Shown here piece after piece: positions 32,501 through 34,974 of a DNA stretch of 64,000 nucleotides. Both the position numbers and the translations under genes were made by a program. The notes under the pieces were generated by a model that was given only the letters and a program-made list of their open reading frames with translations, had not been told where the DNA came from and did not search any database. The DNA comes from CBDHCC01 sp965261015 (GTDB lineage Bacteria > Pseudomonadota > Alphaproteobacteria > Sphingomonadales > Sphingomonadaceae), in assembly GCA_965261015.1 (NCBI GenBank), contig CBDHCC010000002.1, forward strand, positions 806,001-870,000, given 5' to 3'. Position 1 is the stretch's first letter. Every line of letters starts with the position of its first letter.

Positions 32501-34170
32501 CCGTCTAGCCGCAACTGGAGATCACTGGTTGCACGAGTGCCATCTAGCGGCTCCGGCTTCTTGGGAGCGTCACCGGTTCGACCGCCCAAAATCCAGTCCT
32601 GCAGCGCTCGCTTGTAGGATGCTACAAGCGCCTGCTCCTCAGCCCTCAACTCGGGATCGATGAGAACGCCGGGAGCGAGTGTCGTACCGCGCCACCCGAC
32701 CAGGGTATCACCGCCGGACCCGCCTAAGACCTCGCCAAACCCTTTGTGGATGAGCCAGTCGTTGCCGCCCAAACCGCGCAGCGTGACACCTTCATCACCG
32801 ATCATCAGATCGCGACCATCCCGTCCATTCAGAACGACGGCACCGCTACCGATCTGCACCTTCGGCAACGCGTCCACGAAGAGCCCTGCCAAATCCTGCA
32901 CGTCATTGGTGATGGACTTATAGGTTGATTCTATGCTGCCAATAATGTTGCGAACAGAGCCTTCGGCCTCATCGAGGAAGCCTGTCACCTGCTGCAGCAG
33001 CTCCCAGTCGGGCGTTGCCTCAGCCAGACTGTCCAGAGCCTCACGGAACTCATCCCAGCTCGAGATCAGGTCCCAGGCCAACAACGCTCCGACCCCAATT
33101 GGGCCGAGAAAGACGCCAACGGCAGCGGTCGCCAGGGCACCAACGGCGAGCGACGTTCCAGCCGCTAACAGAGCATCGCCATCGACCGTTTCCAAGAGTT
33201 CGGAAAAAATGTCGTCAAGAGATCGTCCTGCGTCGATCTGATCCTTGACCCACAATCCACCGTTGATAGCAACTGCACCTATCGCCAGAGCGGCAGCGGT
33301 CCGACCTCCTACTGAACCGGTAACGTCGCCACCAAGCTTTGACGTGTTATGCAGAAGGTTTATCTTAGAAGCTGACCTGCGTGCAGCTTCGGTAGCGTCA
33401 CCTTGTTTGAAGTTAGGATGCAGCGCAGCTCTCTCAGAAGCCTGTATCAAATTACCAGCTGCGTTTCTAAGCTGTAGGTCTGCATGACTCCGCGAGTAAG
33501 TTCCTTCGCGACCAGACTTAAATATAGGGTTGTTAGGATCATCTATTTCTAGATTTATTTTGTTGTACTCTGACTCTAGGTCCCGGCCGGTTATGAACAC
33601 ATCTTCGTTGTTCAGAGCGTACCGAGGTCGAACACCATCACCAGAATTGAAGTCCGCAGTTAGGCCGGAATGAAGGCTTGCCTGCGCCCCTTTTCTGTCC
33701 TGGGCGGCCAACCGCATTCTGCCGGGCAGCCAATCAGTTCTTAAAGTTTCCAGTGCGTCATTATCTGACAAGCCAGTCGACTTTAAGCGATCATATTCGG
33801 TCTGAGCGTCTTTGATGAGGCCATCTTGGAGCCTCGCTAGAACAGGGCGAACGAGGTTTTCAGAGTATCTTGGATGAGATCCATTGTGAACCGCTGTACC
33901 CCGCTCCTCGGCAACCTTTGCATCCGTGAACAATTGAATCCCATTTTCGGAAAACTCATTGTGATTGTAATATGCGTCAGGTCCTTCTGAGCTTGCTAAT
34001 CCCCACTGATAGAGCGCTTTTAAAAAGTTCGATCCATTCGCCTCCGCAGTTGGGAGGAGGTGGTGCTTTTGAGCTCCCGTTACACTATCGCCATTCAAAG
34101 GACCCTTGAAGGGCCTATAGTCTTCCTCAAAGGCGAAGCCGGGGAAGAGATCAGCCAACTCAATAACCAT
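2593..34170 (-). CDS. giant type I-secreted RTX/cadherin-like protein with N-terminal AHH-type nuclease-like domain (10,525 aa)
   Basis: One uninterrupted 31.6-kb ORF. Approximate layout by residue: 30-105, an AHH/HNH-like toxin domain (KHH at 35-37, SENG with Asn76, VHNGSHPRY with His95, His99 and Tyr102); 285-370, hydrophobic Gly/Ala-rich segments; 440-490, first RTX repeats; 830-950, EF-hand-like Asp/Gly loops; 1520-3220, RTX repeats alternating with haemolysin-related modules; three nidogen-like inserts near 3258-3478, 3725-3972 and 4205-4428; 4812-4978, a lectin-like beta-sandwich; 5630-6350, cadherin-like repeats; 6350-6820, RTX; 6840-8370, more cadherin-like and Ig-like modules; 8380-9640, 13 dystroglycan-type modules; then cadherin, RTX, two EF-hand-like regions and a C-terminal tail. 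The C-terminus should carry the type I secretion signal. Start: ATG with GGGGAGAG upstream, directly abutting the stop of the Imm11-like gene. It is probably a surface adhesin with a contact toxin tip. Nuclease activity is inferred from motif similarity only. Confidence 0.9.
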   Translation of the reverse strand: MVIELADLFPGFAFEEDYRPFKGPLNGDSVTGAQKHHLLPTAEANGSNFLKALYQWGLASSEGPDAYYNHNEFSENGIQLFTDAKVAEERGTAVHNGSHPRYSENLVRPVLARLQDGLIKDAQTEYDRLKSTGLSDNDALETLRTDWLPGRMRLAAQDRKGAQASLHSGLTADFNSGDGVRPRYALNNEDVFITGRDLESEYNKINLEIDDPNNPIFKSGREGTYSRSHADLQLRNAAGNLIQASERAALHPNFKQGDATEAARRSASKINLLHNTSKLGGDVTGSVGGRTAAALAIGAVAINGGLWVKDQIDAGRSLDDIFSELLETVDGDALLAAGTSLAVGALATAAVGVFLGPIGVGALLAWDLISSWDEFREALDSLAEATPDWELLQQVTGFLDEAEGSVRNIIGSIESTYKSITNDVQDLAGLFVDALPKVQIGSGAVVLNGRDGRDLMIGDEGVTLRGLGGNDWLIHKGFGEVLGGSGGDTLVGWRGTTLAPGVLIDPELRAEEQALVASYKRALQDWILGGRTGDAPKKPEPLDGTRATSDLQLRLDGGSGDDWVVALGGTSVITAGGSGRDWIFNTSADGELWGDYASGVDDQGERAEDVSGNSDNFWYFPDTTIMDAQHYDLLKFFGIPLTGGDAAASLVGLALGAATGSLQVAAGVIGAANAAAFSTGNQVYFDHLLPFITYKRDGKDLLVGNIFDGFFKAVTGRPGIFNAVPDGEGGSINASGVMRIKNFDFVSSYWGFEQFALGQGLSDLVHDPERPAGTMNMVFKDGNPLLAVLQMIAALPPIAGTGALGIQMQLLATLDAVLTPLAAMSRSAKAAAWVLGKDPLVIDLDGDGIETVDRNDRKIYFDVDGDLFAERTGWLKGDDGFLVRDLNRNGRIDDIGEMFGARFEGGLDDLAQYDSDGDGRITVGDLIWSELQVWQDYDQDGVTDAGELKSLDQLGIVSLSLQRNALDTVTPQGAQLLGSSTVTFASGLVTRMFEAILPSSDTDTRYAGEAGRPDWQADLALDSKGFGSITDLSVAMANDIGLGELVSTRAAAMTAPKLKTLVAQVGDVLGRWGETLERTRELTPVLTGTDENGRTVLVDRGVYVEDKDGGYWTRASGQPVSGQDGQPIVRPTLEQLLALGGEWRLEQGWSSATRGSAVEHREDAPYLVEIVAGRVVVLDHGVRQDDGSWHLASGSTVLGSDGVAIARPTREDILAQALGARREWRLEAIGFNRYADLPVEAIGVRFTDGIAVDYTVQVIDRDGAFYVWARNLDRALELEWKTGDSREFNLRNYEIDFDTLDEIGSTDDSAYRVELLTPAQFHFATSLGGIDFRPEMLTAAIDAASGHISYTVNASGSPSLAADRYVSAIKPVIDLVGAAMGEYILVSRRTAVRLALQGGLKEFARGLAYDVATSTYLATTDRELAPLFEAIFEGAPASNADDAVLDYLADWNEILWQVYPDYQMKGDGNLWGATVAVDQAYIFQMMLAAYETVGLDLDIRGTAHALSIDESRIRTHSAGDATVAGTDGTDFFYLSAGDQVLNGGKGSDFYFVGRNAGQDRIVDHDTGEVDELRFSAVAAAEVKAIRDGQDLILQIRGQTDLVRITDQFLGDLNGSLTNGKQLQSGVDTIVFADGTIWDRTRMMLEVVDRERAAGIFNDPLIGSGSADVIWGGKGNDYLSGGAGGDIYVFERGDGQDVINDLGTFSFGPKKAGIDFLQFLGDISADDLKLIRDGASENLKIVLLDKEGRETTDTIEVVGQFGGVRLNLGAFGTLLGSSDGLDYVAPNLIERFIFEDGTSLEFTQIVERVLANAKTAGDDAIYGLLNDNTLDGGAGDDYLTGRQGFDTYIYGRGYGKDQIEDADMASSMFGPKDDLLRFTDDIRWTDLDFLREGKSDTLAMRVTGTDDRVILKDYLQEILLVGYTNLIETIEFGDGTRWSHQMLLQHYVDLAKTTGNDTVYGFEGVRDVLDGGAGDDRLEGLSGSDTYIFALGYGNDTVSDESGDETVRFEGIASSDVTFTRTALDLIVTVKGTGERLILENQYVRDDAQHYAVEHLVFTDRTVEFTDVNPEDLDLVGTDGDDVITGSNFGELLDGRGGNDLLIGGDGGDRYRFDVGYDQDVIVDRRVRANWQDRRGVRVPVDDVVEFGADVTRDNVVFTRSGDDLLITILSPQGVAYPDSLRIRNQFAGVENAVERFEFYDGSALTLRDIEQRLQIEGGNSADNILTGSLDQPNVLDGRQGDDVLMGGHSADTYAFSAGYDLDRIEEKADRAGVIDKVVFGASVQRDRVRFRRSGDDLVVDLDNGTDALTIIGGLANTRVEEFHFADGSVLALDGSRPFTDENGVTVQLPSVLDRMLSGSDGDDELTGFDNRDDTLAGRGGSDALAGGRGNDTYLFGFGDGQDSVFDAGGIDRIVFGPTVTRDRVTFRNVDGDLLITLATDTDRLVVLGGYRQNPVESFVFADGEVVTLEEVRAGLQASADTGSQDPLDLRDLGANADITPGRGHDRIIMAQDAVVHISAGDGIDRIQMPTGVTRATVQFDNLLSTDAVVRLASLNGSDLIIDFPGADSQVLLAGGFGSGAVPTLVFADGQSWDVATLVQRAVADQASDGDDLIIGSDRADVIAAGRGNDVVGRGVGADIFEFQIGDGRDVFDGSSGADRLRVTGYRADEMRVARSAPGRRELVLSFGDGSDEVVLRYSGELGVDFVEFGDGTRIERDALFGLADTTGTEGDDTLVGGGRADTLRGGRGNDVLKGGGGADLYVFNRGDGQDRIEAGSSVDGQGTLQFGANIRLEDVRLKRGAEGSLLLLIVGTEDRVTLVGRAGDPDPVLANVRFADGRGWTAQQLALAVPSTDGDDHIVVPSFSTGSTQGSGADVYGGAGNDWLETGRGDDILTGGLGNDRLEGGAGSDIYYFARGDGQDVIAEHDAANSTSVDRVRFGPGIVPADLRFSIEASSLVIRIDGTDDRITVENMFTDAGAAIEEVTFADGARLTRADIETRLATGTGTDDRRDFGTLARTRSVAGGKGDDALVGDPGSTTYRFDRGDGRDRITERPGSGSTNVLAFGPGIAAADIVVVGDGDDLVLILRGTEDRVTLTGGAKATLTSVGEIRFADGTVMPIASVRSAALDRHAAEAVLHPAQGGDPFADPLFGDATTNARSNGSQTFASRGVSPENTSSPSDGAVSGDGSASGELGDGTVDFSPESSESGSAPGVLIEGTSDRDVLFGTDGDDEILGGAGNDQLSGGDGNDRLIGDRPEDLLFNPNGPAPTTAELTQRFGGLSNALLRDADGQPGFGDAVAFDDGVAVIDVPADFLAGLVEGELSLGGASVTSLELSNVGTFRLGELEFALWPYLGGPLTGIKPFSVKFDGENDRLFVTLDGVIEDFKAAVPVAVQAEIRVLGSGELDVIYRFEETNQGFGPIAISDRYVPGVFLGASELALIAPDFGPNGYAASTGNFGLVGVHAMEIRASRPLGAVVSQDDRLDGGAGDDWLEGGAGNDTLIGGLGNDMLFGGDGDDWLRDRDGNNVLNGGAGDDIFYEVGMGPGHNNMTGGPGQNVYQIGSLLPVIGFPGDWGDGDGGLNGPSLAFAATEAPSSATPDVVTDFKAGVGGDRIQFSDWISEQNGQAVWLAQSGADTIVYYADGETTDLSDARALLRLENVLATALTFDNLPWLPFSVYSDDGAGVILDGTPRNDQLTGTRFNDVISGGGGADTIRGLAGDDHLIGDVPSDLDYDGGDGEALSLTSLQARFGVIDSALLTGFDGPSGFGSNVPFAQEFDGPIAYETSYAYIDIPPEFLAIFPDGRVPFDDYYVDSISIDKAGTINIGSASFELWPLNYEELDSVPGAALGSRVMSYAFDAPNRRLVVTFDGVGTYNHDGERLSAQAEIWFGTDGQTSVLYRFAETEGWSTYFNDGGYQDAPSVYLDGVLRLEEPSGDIGLLSSTVGNTGFPGVQAFLIDGTRLRGLPISQDDYLDGGVGNDLLEGGAGADTLIGGVGDDLLRGETGDDHLSGGDGDDRLDGGDGDDILNGGSGLNELNGDAGDDTFQNVASIGSRNIMTGGAGRDRYQISYDRRDVAAEVDIVTDFVAGSGGDIISVPYNLAVYDPPRGYTVLLRQDGADTLVQYRIDGSSAQAEYGTLLRLANVQAGSITSENLGGRSPSLLGPRTLIGTGAPDVLIGGEGDDLLDGRGGNDELYGGGGNDHLIGDDGAPLAGTDDLATRFGNLTNSLVAGLGGPAGFGEAALQAGDNPQSTFAIPTEFNGGELTIGGSPVTGLTINNNGRVMLGALTLGIYAHDVDTGAGALVPSPGGSSTGSNRVWHDFDAATQTITVTWDDVGRYRGGRDPNAFQLQLRVLGPDEFDVVYRYEQLSWSGAYPDYDPYVRIGGQTVRVPTTSGVTVLDEQAGNTGLRGVYVATIRGGVVTSTFDSDADLLEGGAGNDLLEGGRGNDRLYGDEGDDTLFGGAGGDVLDGGLGADIIDGGAGDDLIVLDLGDGAADRYTGGSGRDRYETLDLAGLSLETVADIITDFEAGADGDVIAIDGAGSNPFEDGRLAIRRSGPDTILVYTDEDGGEVVVLRLLGVAAAALRPENFGGLTFPISEAIEIDDNDDSNELLGSQEGDRIFGNGGDDRIFGYGGDDRLAGGAGTDMIEGGDGDDWIAGQEGHDRLYGGRGNDILSGGSGDDLLVGGDGTSALAGNDVFSGGVGDDELRGGLGDDVYHFALGDGRDTIVDAGGYDRFEFGTGIAPEDVQVLQATDGALEFRIGDGAQRIRLPGVVSNTTETRIEEILFADETVWSWTDVVAKAITASSGDDRLAAFGQDLGPNLIVNGGFEAFDPALGSDEGGFWNVSSIPGWREANGKLFELVYSSDVTPSEGRHWIDLDGQGYNKRFVQTVAGLAEGRLLLQFDHANRTNAQSGSFEVLWNGAVVASIDYVGTQMVSEGLIVTSVAGDNTLEFRGLGTADREGASLDNVRLRTVPASAQGELLAGLAGNDILTGSAFADTLVGGTGNDVLKGGAGDDTYLFNRGDGQDRIEDTLGANRLVFGAGIAPDDVRLVEGRSTVTLEITGTGDRIDLGMAPSLPFAISAEFADGTRWSAERLVAMALTAGVADAARFGSDSPDVLLGGQGDDTLYGLGGDDELSGGSGVDRLVGGSGDDLYRFARGDGQDTISDSAGASDVLEFAVGITAADLAVEQSRDGANLVLKLRGTTDRVTIEDMTGAGRIEQVRFADGTVLGFADLLARLATSGDDTVTGDNAPNILAGGLGQDVLSGRGGDDIYRFARGDGRDTIRDNATSGGDRLEIAGYTADELSFSRRGAGSDDVVIRFRGTDDEIVILDALTGSRGIETLAFTDGSILTVADMRDRLLASASTDGDDVIQGTSGDDRIVGGRGNDLLVGEGGDDTYVIRSGDGDDRIVSGSGRDVVQLDGRTVADVASAVRGGPDSLDLIVRFKDSRDRLVLVDALGSGNNATNSLTVRFADRTVWDRTAMRARALADIATSGKDNIYGFDGVDAIVGGAGDDLLAGGAGGDDYLFARGHGHDTLNDTGTGTGAGERDVARFLDVASTDVAVERLFRGSETVVLRFAGVTGDSVTVIDALALDGRGVEAYEFADGVTWTKDSLRERLDNRAPTATDDGYFSVVTGQPLTIGAAELLRNDFDADGDRVRILSVDGGEHGVARLDENGDVVFTATGGYYGPAALRYTIADGRGGFATANVDLRVRPVASARDDTGFTVVEDGDLTIRVERLLSNDLDGDRMIVGQVFGAKHGTVALSSDGNIAFTPDADFNGRAEFRYVANTPEGGRAEARVFIDVTPVNDAPLARDDGGFVTAEGSAFTIDPRVLIANDRDVDGDALTLRSVRSSANAEVSIGTDGLILVRPRDYYWGPTFFEYTVSDPSGATATGRVNLTVTAVNDPPEANDDRIETTEAGGPILEDNPIVIGPERLLANDVERDGDPLSIVAIGGSYGGSARLLDNGTVLFEPTADFNGEAWFDYRITDGQDGYSWARATVVYTPVNDRPVTRDDSYTSDELTILRGFEDTAMEIPIVELLKNDRDPEGFALRFEQARDAVHGDLTITDRGTIIFNPDPDFWGEATFAYTVTDPEGAVDGATVTLWFENVADGPPVANRDTIYVYEDVPTVIPIAALLANDTDIDRDPLTFLGWARDRGLNGDLELNEDGDLLFTPWRDASTSTGFYYTITDNVDGTAEGYVDVIIIPSNDDPTAQDDEGFATPLDIPLVVRVADLLKNDFDIEQIDSDGDGFPNKDLDDPNRSRPRFVRVDALLDPMALAQGRRVSVGQFEVVEFQGERFVVARFDQGFTGDVVLEYRIADAEGLEDTAFARATVESFYSGTLKGGALIDYVVGGSGADGIRTSASDDYILALGGDDVIDAGDGDDVIDGGAGDDLIDGGAGADHIIGGAGFDTVVFAGSLVGVRADLEARVGQGGTAQGDVYIGIEALLGTPFSDVLAGDAQANRLDGGAGNDRLEGRGGDDTLIGGDGNDLLIGGAGADRLDGGAGIDTASYAAVDGVSTAGVRVSLAAGTASGGDAEGDVLTGIENLTGTDLDDVLEGDDNANLLVGGRGDDTLIGGGGDDTLVGGRGADVLIGGAGIDTADYSLSAEGVTVDMVDGTAGGGDAQGDSFSGIEIVQGSYHDDVIRGDGGDNLLRGGRGADVLDGRGGFDTADYSRADEAVVIDLASGRGLAGEATGDTLISIEMLVGSIHADRFLGSDGDDWFDGGFGADELRGALGSDRYLFGFDSGADLIAEEGGADDIDRVLVKAGVRPADVSLIRDGDDLLIELENDGGFLTDTARVRDHFLGTAAGVEEIVFSDGTVWDRDRMEGLVRAGRFNARDDVYLFGVEDEIALIDVASLVANDVSEGGERLTLVSVQNGRRGSAQIQPDGLIAFTGDRDVNGRAYFDYTVRDEFGRESTARMQVNLAAVNDAPMAVDDPLIRGVEDQILRIRIGTLLANDYDVDGDNEFEELRIIGTRPLRDAAGDKIDPWGKVGEEGTNTAGVVVGDYLELAFRPDHFGFAGFEYILSDREGATSIGHVELYIEPVNDAPRMGKQTQSVRLETTATISVAELMAQVYDIEGDGFEFVGLHAAADGRATDNGTAVFDADTAAIAYMPGTLGQGYIAFDVIDTRGASATLRYQVKVRPLNDAPIARNDYGLRTLEDTILVIDSATLLANDTDENGDTILLTGVERFADGGKVRINAAGLIEFSPRTDYNGAAGFEYYVSDGRGGTAKAYAAITVLPRNDGPVLRPDVVGGVEDQPLFVIPAEAFGNDLDLQGDVLFFKSADYLGTAARRYLAADFEVVAKAANNEALPDWLTFDAASMTFRGARPEDLVGDTEVAVFLRDPSNGATYAHRFTFAAKDAAKLSDGLSKRDAIMARYEVRSPLATSFEFSASRLPDGTRVTATTLDGSALPAWLTFHAERLSFTGTPPTDDEGAFDVRFTFERGEGEGLARFTDTIRIDPSRGDLLATGMGYDGDVALFDLGVGQFTASLASGRPLPDWLTFDAATMRVSRTGFEPDTDASPTRLQIRFTPDAVAAEDDRVSTVRPGFTLEFLIDPTKPIDPAINALLANSAYFAGAGQFALDLTGSASVVAQRESGAPLPSWLTFDAATLSFAGMPPSRYVGGVPVRLDIAGGEGLPSFSILTDVIVDTALVFDPSASQVGVATRAERIDLAATPDFNGSFAIRYTATDEKGGVSLEPAVIVVNVAPTPERPQAIADDVRLFEDGSITIRLTDLLANDRDDDGDRLRILSVTAPVHGQLLVTEGVMTIAPPPALATLEGASWTASMADGSPLPEWMLIDRATGRVTATVPIGVRGNLALSFTRTTDGASQAADLTVALDGNAGATVTYRPDPSFSGLDELGYVVTDDAQGPSTGRVLLHVAPLFDAPQANTDRLDGVENTVLVLTPADLLANDIDVDGDLIRFVGVLNAVHGQVTFDGTEIRFTPDAGFDGRATFDYVVTDDVNGSSVGKVFVDVRSTNLAPVIVDDVFQGTEDVPFEFTAADLLANDRDPEGAPLRFVSLSTSHPDGRIQTLPGGRYQFVPNENVNGPVSFRYTVTDGRRETTGNFTFDLAAVNDAPIANPDGLFIGRQDEPLVIDFATMIANDRDVEGDAFSIVEVFNGDNGTVVRDGDTAVFTGRAGYYGDAGFRYRVTDEHGATSVGYVSLIIRPEFELPIAVSDAGFEVLEDGYLDIDPAVLMANDYVPEGTTPIFLGLMGRGVTELENGLWRFTPDPDFFGRVTLTYALTNESGFAIPTTVTIDVLPVSDNPIARDDALEMVEDTARTIFISSLLENDSDADRQAIVFKRIVAADGLTVTDNGIGQLVVTPDTDRNGDAWFDYEIEDSTGIAATARVSVSLAAVNDAPEIAAIPVLTGTEDQFFRAVLPADLVSDADGDAVLVEVRGKGGSALPTWLSFDRATRALSGQPPLDFNGQLIVEIAAADREFETVREIVLSIAPVNDAPVLTGSTSALQAREDEAFAFLLQTDLFADVDGDRLSYSLTLGDGSPLPDWLLFDGTTVSGQAPLDFNGVLSLTVTASDGQASVSDSFELRIASVNDAPVVAVPLGDVHTSEDQPLDVLLPSRSFTDVDGDALSLTARLVDGDLPSWLAFDGERFTGTPPSDFNGTLAIEVRASDGQADATARFNLIIDAANDAPVLLRALDDVSSAEDDIVNILVPLDRFADVDGDALAFTARSADGSAPPEWLAFDGGRLTGTPPRDFHGTLELAIVASDGQAEVVGGFRLVIDPVADAPVVLVPLTDVRVLEDETIDFAVPGRFGDADGDMLTVTAMLQDGQPLPDWLSFDGERFTGQPPRDFNGSLDLEVTASDGTASVVDGFRLTVAAVNDAPVRTGTISDAHVDEDTAVDLALPAGLFTDPDGDTLALTALSADGSALPSWLAFDGTRFTGQPPLDFNGTLAITVTASDGALPAQASFTLAIDPVNDAPVLLRRLDDVATSEDTAFSVALPLDRLQDADGDALSFTATLATGDPLPAWLVFGGAGLSGTPPHDFNGALDLLVTASDGQTATVATMRLTVAAVNDAPMLVAALDDVTLNEDARFDFVIPRDRFADVDGDRLTLSARLEGGTDLPIWLAFDGQRFTGTPPADYNGVVDIRVTASDGQASVSDVFRLSITPVNDAPVAALVLRDRAVDEDTPIDLTLPAGAFTDVDGDTLTLGARLANGEPLPSWLSFAERRFTGTPPRDFNGRLDLVVTASDGTAEATSGFRLTIRPVNDRPVLLQALDDAVSDEDVAIDVAIDRGRFADVDGDALAFTARLSSGADLPSWLLFDGERFTGTPPADVNGQFDIEVMASDGTLAVSDIFRLTVAPVNDAPAVIRPLNDQVYAEDQAVSIAIPDNAFEDVDGDALTYTATLANGDPLPAWLTLTGDRLTGTPPANFHGAFELAVTASDGSANVTDRFRLTFLSVNDGPVVARLIPDVNIDEDTPVDLPIGSDTFTDVDGDVLTLSAKLTDGRSLPTWLAFDGQRFTGTPPADLNGVFEIDVVASDGALTATDAFRLVIRPVNDAPTIGALPTLLGTEDQRFSVTLPATAFSDVDGDVLTIGVTGNGGAALPAWLAFDARTLTLSGQPPQDFNGPVALQVFADDGRARATKEVSLTIAAVNDTPTAAPISGRVAFGRSAEGQVLASDVDGDTLTYSVAVQPRFGTVALDAASGRFTFTHNGTAAATDSFAVDVSDGRGGTARSIASYAIDAPSNRAPTGIAISSAAVDENSAAGTLVGVLSAIDPDSGDAHSFILDAPSSLFEISGNRLLVKAGAVLDYETSASAGVRVKARDAAGATVVQAFTIAIRDLPEYERTITGSARNDNLKGTDRADHILGYDGDDRLEGQEGDDLLDGGAGYDTANYKGRREEYSILTGGGTLKVRDNDPGKKNKDNDGTDTLISVEKLTFKGNNSVSIASPIILDLDGLGVRTLSAAQSRARFDLDGDGLADDTSWIGTTEAFLYVDRNGDGTLTDAGEFSFVNDVPGARSDLDGLRAFDSNGDGLLSASDARFAEFGIWLDADGDGAVDEGETATLTDIGLASIDLTGTPVESTSELGEVAVLNRGTWTRTDGTKREFLDAALTFFSAASNPLSMEVSSQSFGGKAKKHRVGAVNGVAVIRPTGNGGVFDPRANAVHGTTIVSFKDKRYGMTTPLVLDLDGDGLEIVEGGKSRARFDMDGNGAADDTGWVGRGDGFLVIDRNNNGRVDDGSELDFFVENPLARTSLEALASLDSNGDGRLDAKDARFGELKVWVDDNDNGVTDAGEMKSLADHGIVSIDLRANALSGEVKLGLNTMLATASFTRANGAVGSVGEAMLSFKPAAAPRTPIASSARASEPPSGSWSELIERRFDNFGGIDPRLLREDFDAFAEYDAGVPVDDGQAAQTDNHQWSVEVVGDLDGTVTSETTQRGQPWIMETIGNLSVGGQAAEGEQTTMPSDQMVVLETLSADIADAGSPATVIELDAARLARMTQDMAAFGSAGFDNVERRFRDGVGGYSDFHAA
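5245..9030 (-). repeat. 13 tandem ~291-nt dystroglycan-type cadherin-like modules
   Basis: Inside the giant gene I count 13 consecutive modules with the pattern VNDAPV, a central acidic stretch (EDxxF), DVDGD, LPxWLxFDG and TGxPPxDFNG. Each is about 97 aa. Asp-rich DVDGD loops imply calcium binding that rigidifies a rod. The DNA repeats are diverged but share many blocks, so recombination could change copy number. Confidence 0.85.
20885..24395 (-). repeat. three nidogen-like insert domains separated by RTX blocks
   Basis: Three paralogous inserts of about 220-245 aa lie at roughly 23735-24395, 22255-22995 and 20885-21555. Each starts near a (T/A)RFG..(S/N)SL motif, contains FGxxV, a Gly-x-x-x-LWP or IYAHD-like strand and a conserved VxYRFEE/YRYEQ strand, and ends just before the next RTX repeats. 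They resemble the NIDO beta-sandwich fold found in adhesive proteins. The domain name is inferred from pattern. Confidence 0.6.
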
Positions 34171-34908
34171 TTAACTCTCCCCACCCGTGATCGGCCGATC
34201 AATCGGCAGATCGGACACGGCCACTTCACGCACGGAAAAGCCCCTGAGCGCGCTCACAGCTTTGAGCCGCCGAACAAGCTCGTCGGAAAAGAAGATGATG
34301 CGAGCGCCCCAGCGGAGGGCGAAACCGGGATCACGCCACGCGTGAACCCCAGCGATCGCATCGACGTTCAACACAGGCTTCCGTGTCGGTATCGGGATTG
34401 TTGCGCTATACAAGGGAACACCGTGCTCGTCCGCGAAATAGCCCTTCTCCGCGTGCCACCGGTACCCCGACGTTCGCCGCGGATCGCCATCGCCGATGTC
34501 AGGGATGATCGACTCGACGAAATGGTCGTTGTGCCAGTACCAGTAGGGTTCCGGCCATGGCGTTTGGCCGTCCGGCAGGCGCAGATCGATCGGCACGAAC
34601 TTATGGAAATCAGGCTCCAGCTCTTCGAGTATCTGCTTGAACCGGTCGCAGACGTGGTTACCGGAGACGCGTCCCGGCAGCGACTTGCGCGTTCGCTTCA
34701 ACCTCCAATACAAGCGGCCGACATCGAACTCATGCCGCTTGAGATGGATCAGGTGCTTCGTCTCAGATTTGGAGAAAATGTCTGCAAACTGTTGCTGCGG
34801 CGATAGTTTGTAAAGATCGTGATCATTGTAGACGACCGGCTCGGATAGGTTCCCGCCATAAATCAGCTCGTCGGAGCCGTCGCCCCTGCCTCCCATCAGA
34901 AACGGCAT
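34171..34908 (-). CDS. Imm11/DUF1629-like immunity protein
   Basis: A 245-aa soluble protein ending with the signature-like stretch IIFFSDELVRRLKAV, typical of the imm11 (DUF1629) family, which pairs with toxins of polymorphic systems, including AHH nucleases. I prefer the ATG at 34908 over a TTG at 34929 because AAAGG lies about 8 nt upstream. Its TAA (34173-34171) is followed immediately by the ATG of the giant RTX gene, so the two are probably translationally coupled. No signal peptide or membrane segment is visible, as expected for cytoplasmic self-protection. The family call is from recognisable pattern; the pairing with the N-terminal AHH-type domain is inference from position. Confidence 0.65.
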   Translation of the reverse strand: MPFLMGGRGDGSDELIYGGNLSEPVVYNDHDLYKLSPQQQFADIFSKSETKHLIHLKRHEFDVGRLYWRLKRTRKSLPGRVSGNHVCDRFKQILEELEPDFHKFVPIDLRLPDGQTPWPEPYWYWHNDHFVESIIPDIGDGDPRRTSGYRWHAEKGYFADEHGVPLYSATIPIPTRKPVLNVDAIAGVHAWRDPGFALRWGARIIFFSDELVRRLKAVSALRGFSVREVAVSDLPIDRPITGGES

Positions 34909-34974
34909 TGAACAACCTTTCTTTGCCAAACCTCAGCGAAATTAAAATCCCGAGTCTCCATCATGCGACGCCGC